A DNA stretch of 64,000 nucleotides from JAWKOK01 sp963848115 (GCA_963848115.1 CAWKCP010000035.1:123349-187348); one strand, 5' to 3'; counted from the first letter of the stretch, positions 1 to 7,962 are shown. The notes: generated by a model from the sequence alone, not told the origin. Translations and numbers: made by a program.

Positions 1-718
1 CGTAGGAGAGGGCTCGAATGGTCTGAGTCAGCGAGCGCAACATGCGGAAGGCATTGGGCCGTGTGATTTTGCCGGTGACGCCCACCTCGCGCAGCCGCTT
101 CGTATCCTCAGGTGTGGTGTTGACGCCGGAAAGCCAGCGCGTAAGTGAATCGAGACGTTCATCTTGCTCACGGATCAGAGCTTCGAAGTAGCCAAGGATG
201 GCATTCTTGTAGGCAAGGCTGTCGATGGCCGCAGTTTCAAGCGTATCCACCAACGCCTGATAGTTGGGGTGGCTCAAGGTCTCCAGGCTGAGCGCATCGC
301 CGCCCACGAAGCGATGCAGCGTGCCCTCAAGGAAGGCGGACAGGCCGCGCTCATCGGTGATGGTCTCGTCTTCCTCATGCCAGACAAGGTTGCGCACCAC
401 CGCGGCATAGACCAGCCGCTGGTCATTGTAGGGCGTCTCTACCGGGCTGAGATCTACCTTGGAGACGGCAAAGCCACGGCTCCAGGCGAGATCTTGCAGG
501 CAGTAGAGAAAGTGGGATTTTCCGCTGCCGTAGTCGCCGACCACCATCTTGTAGGCGGCGCCGCCGTCCTGCAAGTAGGAGGAGAAGTAGTACTCATCCA
601 GCGTCTCCAACAATGACCCATTGCCCACGTTAAAATAGGCTACGCCTTTGACCGGCGGCGTGCCCGAACTGCCGAGAATCTCGATGATACGACGCGCTAC
701 CGGTCTTGATGGAGTCAT
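1..718 (-). CDS. BREX-type ATP-binding protein (BrxC/BrxD, DUF2791-like), 5' part only
   Basis: The gene starts at the ATG complementary to 716-718 and runs off the left edge, so only about 239 residues are visible. The N-terminus reads ARRIIEILGSSG, then a glycine-rich stretch and a P-loop, GDYGSGKSHF, at about residue 60. This layout matches the P-loop family found in BREX/Pgl phage-defence loci (BrxC/BrxD, DUF2791). In those loci the ATPase is normally followed by a helicase, which here would lie beyond the left edge. The gene follows the 285-aa unknown gene on the same strand, after a 143-bp gap containing dispersed repeat sequence. The family call rests on the N-terminal motif and remembered family appearance. 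A different AAA+ ATPase from a defence or conflict system remains possible. Confidence 0.65.
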   Translation of the reverse strand, partial: MTPSRPVARRIIEILGSSGTPPVKGVAYFNVGNGSLLETLDEYYFSSYLQDGGAAYKMVVGDYGSGKSHFLYCLQDLAWSRGFAVSKVDLSPVETPYNDQRLVYAAVVRNLVWHEEDETITDERGLSAFLEGTLHRFVGGDALSLETLSHPNYQALVDTLETAAIDSLAYKNAILGYFEALIREQDERLDSLTRWLSGVNTTPEDTKRLREVGVTGKITRPNAFRMLRSLTQTIRALSY

Positions 719-861
719 GATAGACCTGCCTGTTGAAGAACAATTAGCCGCAGATGGACGAAGATAAACGCTGATGGATTCATGAGATTACAAATGGTTC
801 ACGAATAATCCTCTGTGATCTCTGTGCTTCCTCCGCGCCTCTGTGGTGAAGTGTTCGATTC
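719..861. repeat. Dispersed CACAGAT/CTGTG-type intergenic repeat
   Basis: The gap between the two leftmost minus-strand genes contains phrases such as GCCGCAGATGGACGAAG and CCTCTGTGATCTCTGTG. Closely similar wording recurs near 6800-6915, 16150-16500 and 59560-59610. These are non-coding family members rather than exact copies. Confidence 0.45.
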
Positions 862-1719
862 TTACTGATCGAAGGTGATGCTGGCACAGTATTCGCCATC
901 CAGGGCGCTCTTGGGGATCCAGACGCTCTTGGCCGCGCTTTCGGCCTGGCTTTTGGTTGCTCCGGCCAGGTGGAAGGCTAGTTCGTTGCCGTCGACCTCG
1001 ACCGGCAGTGCTTCCATGGCCAGCACGAGGTCACGCACGAAATGGGCCCGGTCGTAGTCCTTGAATGTACTGCGCGAGGGTGCATTCCAGAAACGCGTCA
1101 CCTGCCGGTTCATGGTCACCTGGGCAAAGAGTTCGACCAGGTTGATGCGCCCGCCGGAAGGTCGCTGGGACCGTTTTTCGAGCAATTCGATCCATGCAGT
1201 GTGCAATTCGCCCACGAATGCCGAGGCTGACTTCAACTCGCGCTGCTCAATCGCCTTGTGCTGGGCATCGTAAGCCTTCAACAGATTGTTGATGGAGAGC
1301 GGAATGAGACGGGTCAGCGGCTCCTTGCCGTAGAACCACTGGGCTTTGCGCGCCCCGATGTCGATTTGCAGAACCAGCAAACCTACGTTCAACGTAGGCG
1401 GACGCCCTTCAACGGTCAGCCCGCGAGCCTGAAATACGTCTCGCAGATCCTTGGCAAAATCGAAGGCCAATCCATCTAGAGCCTGCTGCGTCTCAGCGGC
1501 AAAGGCATTGGTTGCCGCCTGGAGGGAAGCGCTGTCTACTTCACCGGCCGCCGCCTCCAGTTTGACCAGGAGCTTGTTCATGGCCAGCGCGTCGAGCTTC
1601 TCCTCGCCGGCAAGCTTGACAGCACGCTTGAGTGCGCCGGTTGCATTGCGCAACGCTTTGAACTGGGGATCGAGATCTGCTTGGGCAACCTCAAGTTGGA
1701 CTAGAAGATGTTCACTCAT
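862..1719 (-). CDS. Hypothetical protein, 285 aa
   Basis: Product not recognised. The reading frame is complete, with an ATG at 1719 and codon use like its neighbours. The protein is soluble and largely helical, with no signal peptide or membrane segment. The first 110 residues are rich in Ala, Leu and charged residues. The middle has LTRLIPLSINNLLKAYD, then a basic stretch EKRSQRPSGGR, and the C-terminus reads SVWIPKSALDGEYC. It is the first gene of a minus-strand pair with the BREX-type ATPase, so it may be a partner subunit of a defence-like system. That is inference from position only. The region before the ATG has no strong ribosome-binding site. Confidence 0.6.
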   Translation of the reverse strand: MSEHLLVQLEVAQADLDPQFKALRNATGALKRAVKLAGEEKLDALAMNKLLVKLEAAAGEVDSASLQAATNAFAAETQQALDGLAFDFAKDLRDVFQARGLTVEGRPPTLNVGLLVLQIDIGARKAQWFYGKEPLTRLIPLSINNLLKAYDAQHKAIEQRELKSASAFVGELHTAWIELLEKRSQRPSGGRINLVELFAQVTMNRQVTRFWNAPSRSTFKDYDRAHFVRDLVLAMEALPVEVDGNELAFHLAGATKSQAESAAKSVWIPKSALDGEYCASITFDQ

Positions 1720-2187
1720 GGAATTCTACGCTTTCTGTTTCGCGGATACTGACCTCTGGGCAATGGACTGAAGGTCTTGGATTCTGTGGGAAGCTTAACG
1801 TAAAGAACAGGAAATTTCAAGAATGATTGTTCCGTAGGTTATCCGTTCAGCTTGCGGAGCCGATCGGCCATGGATGCGGCGAATTCGGCGCAACAGATCC
1901 GGATGAAACGTGGATCTAAGCGTCAATGATGTGATGCAAACATCCGCCGAGATTGTGATATTGTTCACACACGAATGCGAAAACATGATGTACAATATAT
2001 GTGCAAATGCAGTTCATTTGGTCTTTATGGACGAAGAGACAAATTGTCTGCACGATGAAATCGTTGTTGGCAGACGAAGTCAAAGGTAAGATCGACTTAC
2101 GTTTCTCGGCAGGGAATCCCGAGATTTTTGGGCGGATAAAGAATTAGGCTCCGCGCCAAACACGATAAGACAGAAGGAGAAAGAACC
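1720..2187. other. Intergenic, 468 bp, divergent promoters
   Basis: This AT-richer space separates a minus-strand gene from a plus-strand gene and should hold both promoters. No coding frame, RNA gene or strong inverted repeat was seen. A good ribosome-binding site (AAGGAGAAAGAACC) lies just before the ATG at 2188. Confidence 0.5.
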
Positions 2188-2439
2188 ATGGAATATGATG
2201 TGATCATGATGTCTAGAGCGCAGCACGAGGATAAAGTCAAGCGTCTCGCTCAGTCCTATACAGATGCTCAGGCAGATTCAAGGTGGCTGCAGACGGTCTT
2301 GGCCAGCGGGTTAACCCGACTCAACGGCTTTTTCGCAACAATTAGCTCTTGGAGCCGGCAGCGCTCCTCTGACACATATGAGCGGAGGCCAGAGTTCGCA
2401 CCTGTGGTCTTGGATGACAGGCGCGGCGATTCTTGGTAG
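2188..2439 (+). CDS. Small hypothetical protein, 83 aa
   Basis: Product not recognised. The start is convincing: AAGGAG lies eight to nine bases before the ATG, and a strong hairpin terminator follows 57 bases after the stop. The first 30 residues are polar (MEYDVIMMSRAQHEDKVKRL), the centre contains a short amphipathic helix (GLTRLNGFFATI), and the tail is basic and acidic without cysteines. No membrane span or signal peptide is evident. It is monocistronic, with its own leader and terminator. The function cannot be guessed. Confidence 0.55.
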   Translation: MEYDVIMMSRAQHEDKVKRLAQSYTDAQADSRWLQTVLASGLTRLNGFFATISSWSRQRSSDTYERRPEFAPVVLDDRRGDSW

Positions 2440-2496
2440 CTTTTCGGACATGGGGTCTGGCGGGCTCTCAGGTTGCCCGTGGCCGCCAGCCTCTAG

Positions 2497-2576
2497 ATTA
2501 TAGCCGTTGCCCGATCAAAATAGACCCGGATGCAGTTCCGCATCCGGGTCTATTTTGATCGGGCAACGGCTATAAT
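2497..2576. terminator. Perfect 37-bp-arm hairpin, bidirectional terminator
   Basis: The arms at 2497-2533 and 2540-2576 are perfectly complementary over 37 bases, with a 6-base loop AGTTCC. It lies between the convergent 83-aa gene and the DUF4242 gene, and ends two bases before the DUF4242 stop codon. A poly-T tail is absent, so termination is inferred from position and stem strength. Confidence 0.75.
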
Positions 2577-2578
2577 GA

Positions 2579-2854
2579 TCAACCTTCTGAGGTCACCGGA
2601 TCGATGATCGTTTTGACCTCACTGATCGTGTCGGCGGGGAAGCCGGACTGCTCAGCATGCTGCCGTACGAGATCTTCCGACGGCGCGATGTAGATGCAGT
2701 AGGTCTTGTCCTGGACAACATAGCTCTCGACCCACTGGATCTGCGGTCCCAGATCTGCCAGCACACTACATGACTTCTGCGCGATGCCGACGGCTTCTTC
2801 TGGAGTTGAATTTCCGATTCCAGGGATATTGCGTTCGATGACATACTTGGGCAT
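2579..2854 (-). CDS. DUF4242-type small protein, 91 aa
   Basis: The start MPKYVIERNIPG is chosen over an upstream in-frame start because AAAGGAACC lies directly before it and the family begins with this type of sequence. The protein of about 90 residues has the ferredoxin-like DUF4242 layout: M-x-YVIER, then a central IQWVESYVVQDKTYCIY, then APSEDLVRQHAEQSGFP. Family members are annotated as possible nickel-binding proteins, but this function is not well established. It is a single gene downstream of the OsmC-YdhR gene, from which it is separated by a hairpin terminator. A leader segment shared with the 5056-6276 gene suggests common control. Confidence 0.75.
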   Translation of the reverse strand: MPKYVIERNIPGIGNSTPEEAVGIAQKSCSVLADLGPQIQWVESYVVQDKTYCIYIAPSEDLVRQHAEQSGFPADTISEVKTIIDPVTSEG

Positions 2855-3012
2855 GGTAGGTTCCTTTCGATTCGATGTTGAAGCCAAAAAACGAACGATT
2901 TTCGACGGGTTGAAGGACCAGGGGAAGTCCTCCAACCCGCTCAATTGGATGTGATAACTTAGTGGAGGTATGGCTGGTCTGCTACTCGCTCACGCTTCCA
3001 ATGGGACCATGG

Positions 3013-3036
3013 GAGATGGGCAAATCGACCCATCTC
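3013..3036. promoter_or_regulatory. Leader hairpin before the DUF4242 gene
   Basis: The arms GAGATGGG (3013-3020) and CCCATCTC (3029-3036) are perfect complements. The same wording, GATGGGCAAA..CG.CCCA.CTCAAT, recurs in the leader of the OsmC-YdhR-YdhR gene around 6315-6340. Conservation between two leaders suggests a shared regulatory element. Confidence 0.4.
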
Positions 3037-3051
3037 AATTCGATAGAATCG

Positions 3052-3098
3052 CCGTCTATGGAGAAATGCGCAGGTTACACGCATTTCTCCATAGACGG
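3052..3098. terminator. Perfect 19-bp-arm hairpin
   Basis: The arms at 3052-3070 and 3080-3098 pair perfectly over 19 bases around a 9-base loop. It lies 50 bases beyond the stop of the minus-strand OsmC-YdhR gene and before the DUF4242 gene, so it should terminate the former. Confidence 0.7.
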
Positions 3099-3147
3099 TA
3101 GCTGAGGTGTGTAATCAAGAACGGCTGACGCCCTTTCTGCTGTCTCG

Positions 3148-4520
3148 CTACCGGGTCGGCCCACCCGTAACCATCGTCTCATCGGCCATGATCGTGAAGG
3201 GCGTGATCACGAAATCGCTGAGCGCCGGGTGGCTGGTGACGGCGGCAGCCAGTTCGCCTTCCAGGAAGGCCTGCATGGCGGCGTCATCGTCGAAGAGCAG
3301 CAGACCGCTGAACTGGCTGTTGGCTTCGTCCAGCGCCCAGATCTTCCAGATTAGTCCGTCGGTGGCGGCGAACTGCTCGGCCAAGGGCGAGACTTCGGCC
3401 TGGAACTCCTCGGTCGGCACGTTGTAGTTGAAGGTGATGTCGAGCAATGCCGTGCCTTCGCCCATCAGCTTGTGCGAGATCTCGATGTCGGTGGCGCGGA
3501 CCAGCGTGTTGTAGATGGGGCAGCGGTCCACCCACTCGTTGACCAGGAACTGGGCGTCTTCGTCATTGTCAACGCCGATTTCCCACTTGACACGCATGGC
3601 CTGGATGGCCGGATCGATGGTCGTGTCTGTCAGGCCGCGAGGGTCAAAGTCGGCCTCCACAGTGCCAATGACGCCGTCCAGCTCGATGTCATAGTCGATG
3701 GCTGCCTTCTCCATGATGACTGCGCCGCACGAGCCTTGCGCGGCCAGCAGCAGGTCCAGCGGATTGACTTCCAGATTGGGTCCACCCAGCGGGGGAACGG
3801 AGTCGACGATCAGATAGTTGTCACGCACGTTGACGATGGTGCGGCCGGGCTGGTTGGAGAGGCTGGCTGCTACGGTGGCCGTGGCCAGACCTTCGGCCGA
3901 AGGGCCGCCCATCTCTTCTTCGTCATTGACGGTCACGACGATGGGGGCAGACTTGATCAGCGTGGTGTAGATGGGGCAGCGCAGGCTCCACTGCTCGAAG
4001 AGCGCGTCGGCTTGCTCAGCGTCCGGGCCTTCGAGCTCGAAGATGGGCACGGAACTCTTGGACGCGGGGATTTTCATCGGAGGCGCCTGAGAGACCGCTG
4101 GCGTCGAAGTCGCCCTGCATCGATAAAGGTCGCGGCCGTCAGTGGAATGTCCATCTCCTGGGCGGCGGCTTCGTAGACGACGATACCGCAGGTTCCCAGT
4201 GAGGCCAGCATGGCTTCGACCGGGTTCATCTCTTCGGACGGGTGCCCCAGCGGCGGGGCCGAGTCGACGATGAAGGTGTTGGCGCGGGCGGTGACGAGGG
4301 TACGTCCAAACTGGTTGGACAGCTCGGTCACGGCTGAGGCTGTGGCCAATTGCGGCGCATCCGCCTCGGTGGGTTCTTCCGCAGCAGGTTCTTCTTCAGG
4401 CGCCGGTGTCGGGGTGGCATCCTGCTGATGCGGTCCGGCCCAGGCCGGGGCAATCGGCACGAATGCCGTTGTCAGAAGCGCAAACACGAGCGCCAGTGCG
4501 AAAATCGTACGGTATTTCAT
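3148..4520 (-). CDS. Exported OsmC-OsmC-YdhR protein, two frameshifts
   Basis: It starts at the ATG at 4520 after AAGGAGAAAGAG. A signal peptide of about 28 residues (hydrophobic core ending AWA) is followed by a Pro/Glu-rich linker, two OsmC-like domains and one YdhR-like mono-oxygenase domain (DGLIWKIWALDE). Each OsmC unit keeps the two family cysteines (SLGTCG with LRCPIYTTL, and AQGSCG with DRCPIYNTL), so thiol peroxidase-type chemistry outside the cytoplasm is inferred. The frame breaks twice, at the CCC run at 4113-4115 and the GGG run at 4045-4047. Removing one base at each restores a continuous 456-aa protein that aligns with the paralogue at 5056-6276. These may be sequence errors or recent decay. 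Confidence 0.75.
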
Positions 4521-4667
4521 CTCTTTCTCCTTGTGAGTCGGTCATTGGGTCGACATCTAGGCTGATCTCAGCCTGCCGTACTATTGAAACTTAATTTGAA
4601 TCTCGATGGGTACGAGTAATGCGTACTCAAGGCGTACAGGACTGATACAGAGTCGGGTAGACGGTCG

Positions 4668-4856
4668 CTAAAGCCCGTCGTAGAGCATTTCCGCCACCAA
4701 CACGGCGATCTCATCCCACTTGCGGAAGTAGCGAACTTCGCCGGTAGCGATGTTCTTGACTTCGCCGCGCCATTCCCCTTTGCCTTCGCTTAGCGGCTCA
4801 TGCCAGAGACGCAGGGTAAAGATGTTGGTGGGCGGCGAGCGCGAAATCTCTTTCAT
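4668..4856 (-). CDS. Small conserved protein of the SARP regulon, 62 aa
   Basis: The ATG at 4856 is preceded by AGGAGG. The protein reads NIFTLRLWHEPLSEG, then WRGEVKNIATGEVRYFRKW, and ends in an amphipathic helix. It is homologous to the 72-aa protein at 6529-6747 (VRLWHGSM, IRGKVQHVLSGEVQYFRDW). The fold looks like a small beta-rich domain with a C-terminal helix. I have no assigned function for it. Similar small proteins occur near SARP-type regulators in this phylum as far as I recall, but I could not search. An array of three GAAACG repeats at 11-bp periodicity lies 76 bases upstream. A truncated copy of this gene remains at 11765-11830. Confidence 0.65.
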   Translation of the reverse strand: MKEISRSPPTNIFTLRLWHEPLSEGKGEWRGEVKNIATGEVRYFRKWDEIAVLVAEMLYDGL

Positions 4857-4929
4857 GCGGATCGTCCTCCTAGCCTGATGTCCATGGATTGGATGTTTCC
4901 GGTGACAATGTACGCAGTCTAGAGCGGGG

Positions 4930-4971
4930 TGCGTTTCATAAGCGTTTCATGGGTGAGGAAAAAGCGTTTCT
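4930..4971 (-). promoter_or_regulatory. SARP-type operator, three repeats
   Basis: In the minus-strand sense, GAAACG occurs at 4970-4965, 4948-4943 and 4937-4932. The spacings are 22 and 11 bp, all on one helical face. SARP regulators bind heptamer direct repeats at 11-bp spacing, and a SARP gene lies 3.4 kb away. Confidence 0.65.
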
Positions 4972-4981
4972 TGGGATGGAA

Positions 4982-5030
4982 AAACATCAAGGCACACGAA
5001 CAATGTTGCAGTTCGTGTGTCTTGATGTTT
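4982..5030. terminator. 20-bp-arm hairpin terminator
   Basis: The arms at 4982-5001 and 5011-5030 pair over 20 bases with one G-T wobble, around a 9-base loop. It lies 26 bases past the stop of the minus-strand 406-aa gene. A T-rich tail (CTTTTTCC) follows on the plus strand. Confidence 0.7.
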
Positions 5031-5055
5031 CTTTTTCCTTCCTTGGTTCTGTCCG

Positions 5056-6276
5056 TCAGTCTTGCACGGTTCCGATTGGGCCATGAGTTGCCATGCTCGG
5101 CACGGCCAGGACGTCAAAGGGGACGACACGGAAGTCACTCAGCGCCGGGTGGGTAACCACGGCGGCCGCCAAATCACCCTCCAAAAAAGCGGCTCGTGCT
5201 TCGGGGTTGTCGAAAAAGTAGACGGCGCCGGCCCGCTGATCGTCCTCATTGAGGATCCAAGTCTTCCAGCGCAGGCCGTCCACCGCTGCGAAATCCTCGG
5301 CCATGGGCGAGACGGCCGCGATGTACTCCTCGGTTGACACGTTGTAATCAAAATCGACTTGCAACATTGCACCCACGCCTTCTCCGCTGTTGGCGAACAT
5401 CGAGGTGACAGGGCCACGAGTGATCAATGACTCGGCCCCCATGACATCATAGGTCGCCACATGCGGGTCGCTGAAGGCTGGATGAGAAGCGACGTTGGCT
5501 GCCAACTCGCTCTCCAGGTAGGCGGTGCGGGCCTCGGCGTTTTCGAAGAGGTAGACCGCACCGAAGCGCTTCTCGGCCTCATCGATGATCCAGATCTTCC
5601 AGCGTAGCCCCGGCAAGGTGGCGTAGATCTCTGCCATCGGGCCAACTTCAGCCTCCAGTTCAGCTGCACTGTCAAAGCTGTAGGTGAAGTCCACTTCGAG
5701 CACGGCGCCGATGTCGTCCATGCCGACATGGATGATATCGATGGGCGCAGCTAGTTCCAGGGTCGTATAGATTGGACAACGGCTGCGCCATTCGTCGGCA
5801 AGCGCCGCGGCTTGCTCTGCATTCGGCCCTTCCATTTCGACCAGTGCACGGAAGGCTCGTACACGAGGGTTCACTGAGCCGTCAACGAGACCTTTGGGTG
5901 CGAAATCGGCTTCGACGGTGACGGCAAGCGAATCCAACGGGATATCCATCTCGGCGGCGGCGGTTTCGTAGACGAAGAGACCGCAGGTCGAGAGCGAGGC
6001 CAGCAACAGATCCATGGGGTTGCGTTCTTCGTTTGGTCCACCCAAAGGTGGCACCGAATCGACGACGAAGTGGTTGCCGCGAGCATGGACGATGGCTCGA
6101 CCATCCTGCACCAGCGTCGAAGAGACGGAGGCGGTCGCTAGCTGAACGTCTTCCTCCGCACTGTCAGATGAGGTCTCTTGAACGGCAACATCGGCCAGCG
6201 CCGGCGATGGCGCAAGTGGCAAGGCGGCAGCGAGCAGCAGTAGGGCTGGAAGTGCAAACAACAGATACTTTCTCAT
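5056..6276 (-). CDS. Exported OsmC-YdhR-YdhR protein, 406 aa
   Basis: The start at MRKYLLFALPALLLL is preferred because AAAGGA lies nine bases upstream; an upstream in-frame start would spoil the signal peptide. The order is a signal peptide (about 1-28, ending ALA), an OsmC domain (about 45-185) with cysteines in LSTCGLFVYE and WRSRCPIYTT, and two YdhR-like domains (about 190-290 and 300-400) with GLRWKIWIIDE and GLRWKTWILNE. OsmC proteins are usually single-domain cytoplasmic enzymes of about 140 aa, so export and fusion are unusual. It is paralogous to the neighbouring 3148-4520 gene and lies in the SARP-box cluster, with a box 193 bases upstream. Detoxification of organic peroxides or reactive small molecules is inferred only from the domains. 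Confidence 0.8.
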   Translation of the reverse strand: MRKYLLFALPALLLLAAALPLAPSPALADVAVQETSSDSAEEDVQLATASVSSTLVQDGRAIVHARGNHFVVDSVPPLGGPNEERNPMDLLLASLSTCGLFVYETAAAEMDIPLDSLAVTVEADFAPKGLVDGSVNPRVRAFRALVEMEGPNAEQAAALADEWRSRCPIYTTLELAAPIDIIHVGMDDIGAVLEVDFTYSFDSAAELEAEVGPMAEIYATLPGLRWKIWIIDEAEKRFGAVYLFENAEARTAYLESELAANVASHPAFSDPHVATYDVMGAESLITRGPVTSMFANSGEGVGAMLQVDFDYNVSTEEYIAAVSPMAEDFAAVDGLRWKTWILNEDDQRAGAVYFFDNPEARAAFLEGDLAAAVVTHPALSDFRVVPFDVLAVPSMATHGPIGTVQD

Positions 6277-6313
6277 TTTGGGCATTCCTTTCGTCCACAG
6301 TGTGGACCTTGGC

Positions 6314-6340
6314 GGATGGGCAAAGCGGCCCACCTCAATC
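6314..6340. promoter_or_regulatory. Leader element before the OsmC-YdhR-YdhR gene
   Basis: The sequence GGATGGGCAAAGCGGCCCAC followed by CTCAAT closely matches the leader hairpin at 3013-3040 upstream of the DUF4242 gene. It lies about 40 bases before the start codon, within the transcript leader if the SARP box at 6465 marks the promoter. Confidence 0.35.
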
Positions 6341-6464
6341 GCTCTCGACGTTTTTTCACTGTCATCAAGAATGGCAGTGACGTGTGCTACGTGGACCTAC
6401 CTCCTCTTTCTCTGTCCGGCTGAGCTGGAGCGTCAAAACCGTACTCTTCACCAGGATAGATGTC

Positions 6465-6490
6465 GAAGCGTTCCCGAAACGTTGCCTGGA
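6465..6490 (-). promoter_or_regulatory. SARP-type operator upstream of the OsmC-YdhR gene
   Basis: The minus-strand sense reads CCAGGCAACGTTTCGGGAAC followed by GCTT. The GNAACG units lie at 6485-6480 and 6474-6469, exactly 11 bp apart. The arrangement matches the boxes at 6760 and 7619. Confidence 0.65.
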
Positions 6491-6528
6491 TCGGACCATC
6501 GGTACAGAAAGCGTTTCTTGATGACTGC

Positions 6529-6747
6529 CTATCCCGCGGAATCGTCTTCGCCGGCATCCATCTGTGCGGCCATAAACTCCTCCAAAACGACCCAGTCGCG
6601 GAAATACTGGACCTCGCCGCTCAACACGTGCTGCACCTTGCCACGAATCTCTATGCGATCTTTCTCCATGGACCCATGCCAGAGTCGCACCATGAAGAGA
6701 TGTGAGCGTCCGTCAGATGATTGTTCGATCGGGTTCTCTTGATCCAT
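6529..6747 (-). CDS. Small conserved protein of the SARP regulon, 72 aa
   Basis: The start MDQENPIEQ is chosen because the homologous part begins soon after it and the SARP box lies 15 bases upstream. There is no clear ribosome-binding site, so the transcript may be nearly leaderless. The core LFMVRLWHGSM, IRGKVQHVLSGEVQYFRDW matches the 62-aa protein at 4668-4856. The acidic tail ends GEDDSAG. No membrane segment is present. The function is unknown, and its repeated association with SARP boxes and redox-type genes suggests an accessory or partner role. Confidence 0.6.
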   Translation of the reverse strand: MDQENPIEQSSDGRSHLFMVRLWHGSMEKDRIEIRGKVQHVLSGEVQYFRDWVVLEEFMAAQMDAGEDDSAG

Positions 6748-6759
6748 GGTGGCAACCGT

Positions 6760-6782
6760 ATCGTTTCCTAAACGTTTCCTGG
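6760..6782 (-). promoter_or_regulatory. SARP-type operator upstream of the 72-aa gene
   Basis: The minus-strand sense reads CCAGGAAACGTTTAGGAAAC followed by GA, with two perfect GGAAACG units 11 bp apart. This is the best-preserved copy of the motif. It lies 15-31 bases from the proposed start codon. Confidence 0.7.
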
Positions 6783-6799
6783 CAGGCGAGTTCTTGAAA

Positions 6800-6915
6800 A
6801 ATTCGCCACAGATAAACAACGGATACTCACGGATGATATTTGAGCCGCTGCTTTGCTGACCGACTTCATCTGTGGTTATCCAGCCCCATCCGTGCCCATC
6901 TGTGGCTGATCGTTT
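6800..6915. repeat. Dispersed CTGTGG-type intergenic repeat
   Basis: This stretch contains CCACAGATAAACAACGGAT, CATCTGTGGTTATCC and CCCATCTGTGGCTGATC. The wording resembles the repeats at 719-861, 16135-16500 and 59560-59610. No coding potential was seen. Confidence 0.45.
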
Positions 6916-6927
6916 GTCGTTGCAACC

Positions 6928-7527
6928 TCAGGCGCTGGCCGTGCCATGCATTTTCTGAACGCCGCGCAGCGCCTCGATCATGCCCAGGTGGCGGGCGGCG
7001 TGGGTGAGTTGATAGGCGAGATCGGACGCCAGCGGTGTCTCAGCTGCGGGCGCCGCTACCAACTGACGATCTTCCGTCACTCTGTACGGCTGGGTGTTGG
7101 GTCGCACCCACTCGATGTCATCGGGCGTCAGTCTGTCCATTCCCTCGTGGAAGCGTGCAAAGCTACGTTCGGCATAGTTCAGAATGTTCTCCTGACCGAT
7201 CTGTTTCGGGATACGCGCAGCGGCTTCGTGCGCCATGCCCTCTCCGGCCTGAAGAATGCCCAATTCGGAGATGTTCAATCCCCAGCGCTCTGCAAGCCCA
7301 ACTTCCTCCCAGATCTGGCGGCGCGCCGGTCCGTCACGTGTGGAAAAGGCGAGTTGCACGCGGTCGGCCCACCGCGCAATGTGCCAGAGATGCCAGCCGA
7401 TGGGCGGCGCCTGGGGCCCGGGACGCCAATTGAACTGTTCGAGCGTCAGATCGCTTGTAACCCTGAGCAGAGCCGCATGATGCCAGTGAATGCGGATGCG
7501 GGTATACTCGAGCATACTATTGGTCAT
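6928..7527 (-). CDS. DinB family protein, 199 aa
   Basis: The ATG at 7527 is preceded by AAGGAAACGAAC. This is a four-helix-bundle DinB/YfiT-like protein. Candidate metal-binding histidines lie in WHLWHIARWADR (about residues 45-56) and in the C-terminal THAARHLGMIEALRG. Members are metal-dependent and often act as thiol transferases or damage-response proteins, but the substrate here is unknown. A SARP box lies about 92 bases upstream, so it probably belongs to the same regulon as the OsmC-YdhR genes. That would fit a low-molecular-weight-thiol or oxidative-stress theme, which is inference. Confidence 0.75.
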   Translation of the reverse strand: MTNSMLEYTRIRIHWHHAALLRVTSDLTLEQFNWRPGPQAPPIGWHLWHIARWADRVQLAFSTRDGPARRQIWEEVGLAERWGLNISELGILQAGEGMAHEAAARIPKQIGQENILNYAERSFARFHEGMDRLTPDDIEWVRPNTQPYRVTEDRQLVAAPAAETPLASDLAYQLTHAARHLGMIEALRGVQKMHGTASA

Positions 7528-7618
7528 GTTCGTTTCCTTGTCGGATCGGCCTTCTTGGGTTGGGCGACGCGTGGATGCCGGCCATATATTTGCGCTATGG
7601 ACTCAGGGTACAAAATCG

Positions 7619-7641
7619 AGCGTTTCCAAAACGTTCCCTGG
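7619..7641 (-). promoter_or_regulatory. SARP-type operator upstream of the DinB gene
   Basis: The minus-strand sense reads CCAGGGAACGTTTTGGAAAC followed by GCT. GGGAACG and GGAAACG are 11 bp apart, in the same arrangement as the boxes at 6465 and 6760. Confidence 0.7.
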
Positions 7642-7756
7642 TGTGCGATCAACGGCAACCGTACGGTTGTGGTCCTGATCGGATATCTTCTTAATACTGA
7701 TTGGGCGGCGATCTTCCAGGAAGGTATACGCCAGGGCGTGTCTCATTTTCGGGGTA

Positions 7757-7821
7757 GCGTGCGACGTACTGTCCAATCACGACTGCTCGAACCAGTTTCG
7801 TCTGGACAGTGCGTCGCACGC
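7757..7821. repeat. Inverted repeat with 19-bp arms
   Basis: The arms at 7757-7775 and 7803-7821 pair with a single mismatch around a 27-base loop. Its position upstream of both flanking genes is unusual for a terminator. It may be an attenuator or a remnant element. Confidence 0.5.
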
Positions 7822-7962
7822 GCGATCCCATCCGCCCTCAGCGCGAAATGCACCCGCTGCGAAGCATCCGGTACTGAATGTCATTGTGAACACACCCATG
7901 CCGTTTCAGCCGTGGTATCATGGATGCGTCTGCTTTGTGAGTGGCAATAGGAGGGGAAAATC

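Larger units (their letters stand above)
7528..7962. other. Intergenic, 435 bp, divergent promoter region
   Basis: The space holds the SARP box at 7619-7641, a 14-bp perfect palindrome CAACCGTACGGTTG at 7656-7669, and a 19-bp-arm inverted repeat at 7757-7821. No coding frame was found. The ribosome-binding site for the 7963 gene (AGGAGGGG) lies at the right end. Confidence 0.6.

Noticed and set aside
164..616. Open frame on the plus strand of 150 codons
   Set aside because: It lies antisense to the BREX-type ATPase gene, whose motifs are clear, and has no ribosome-binding site.
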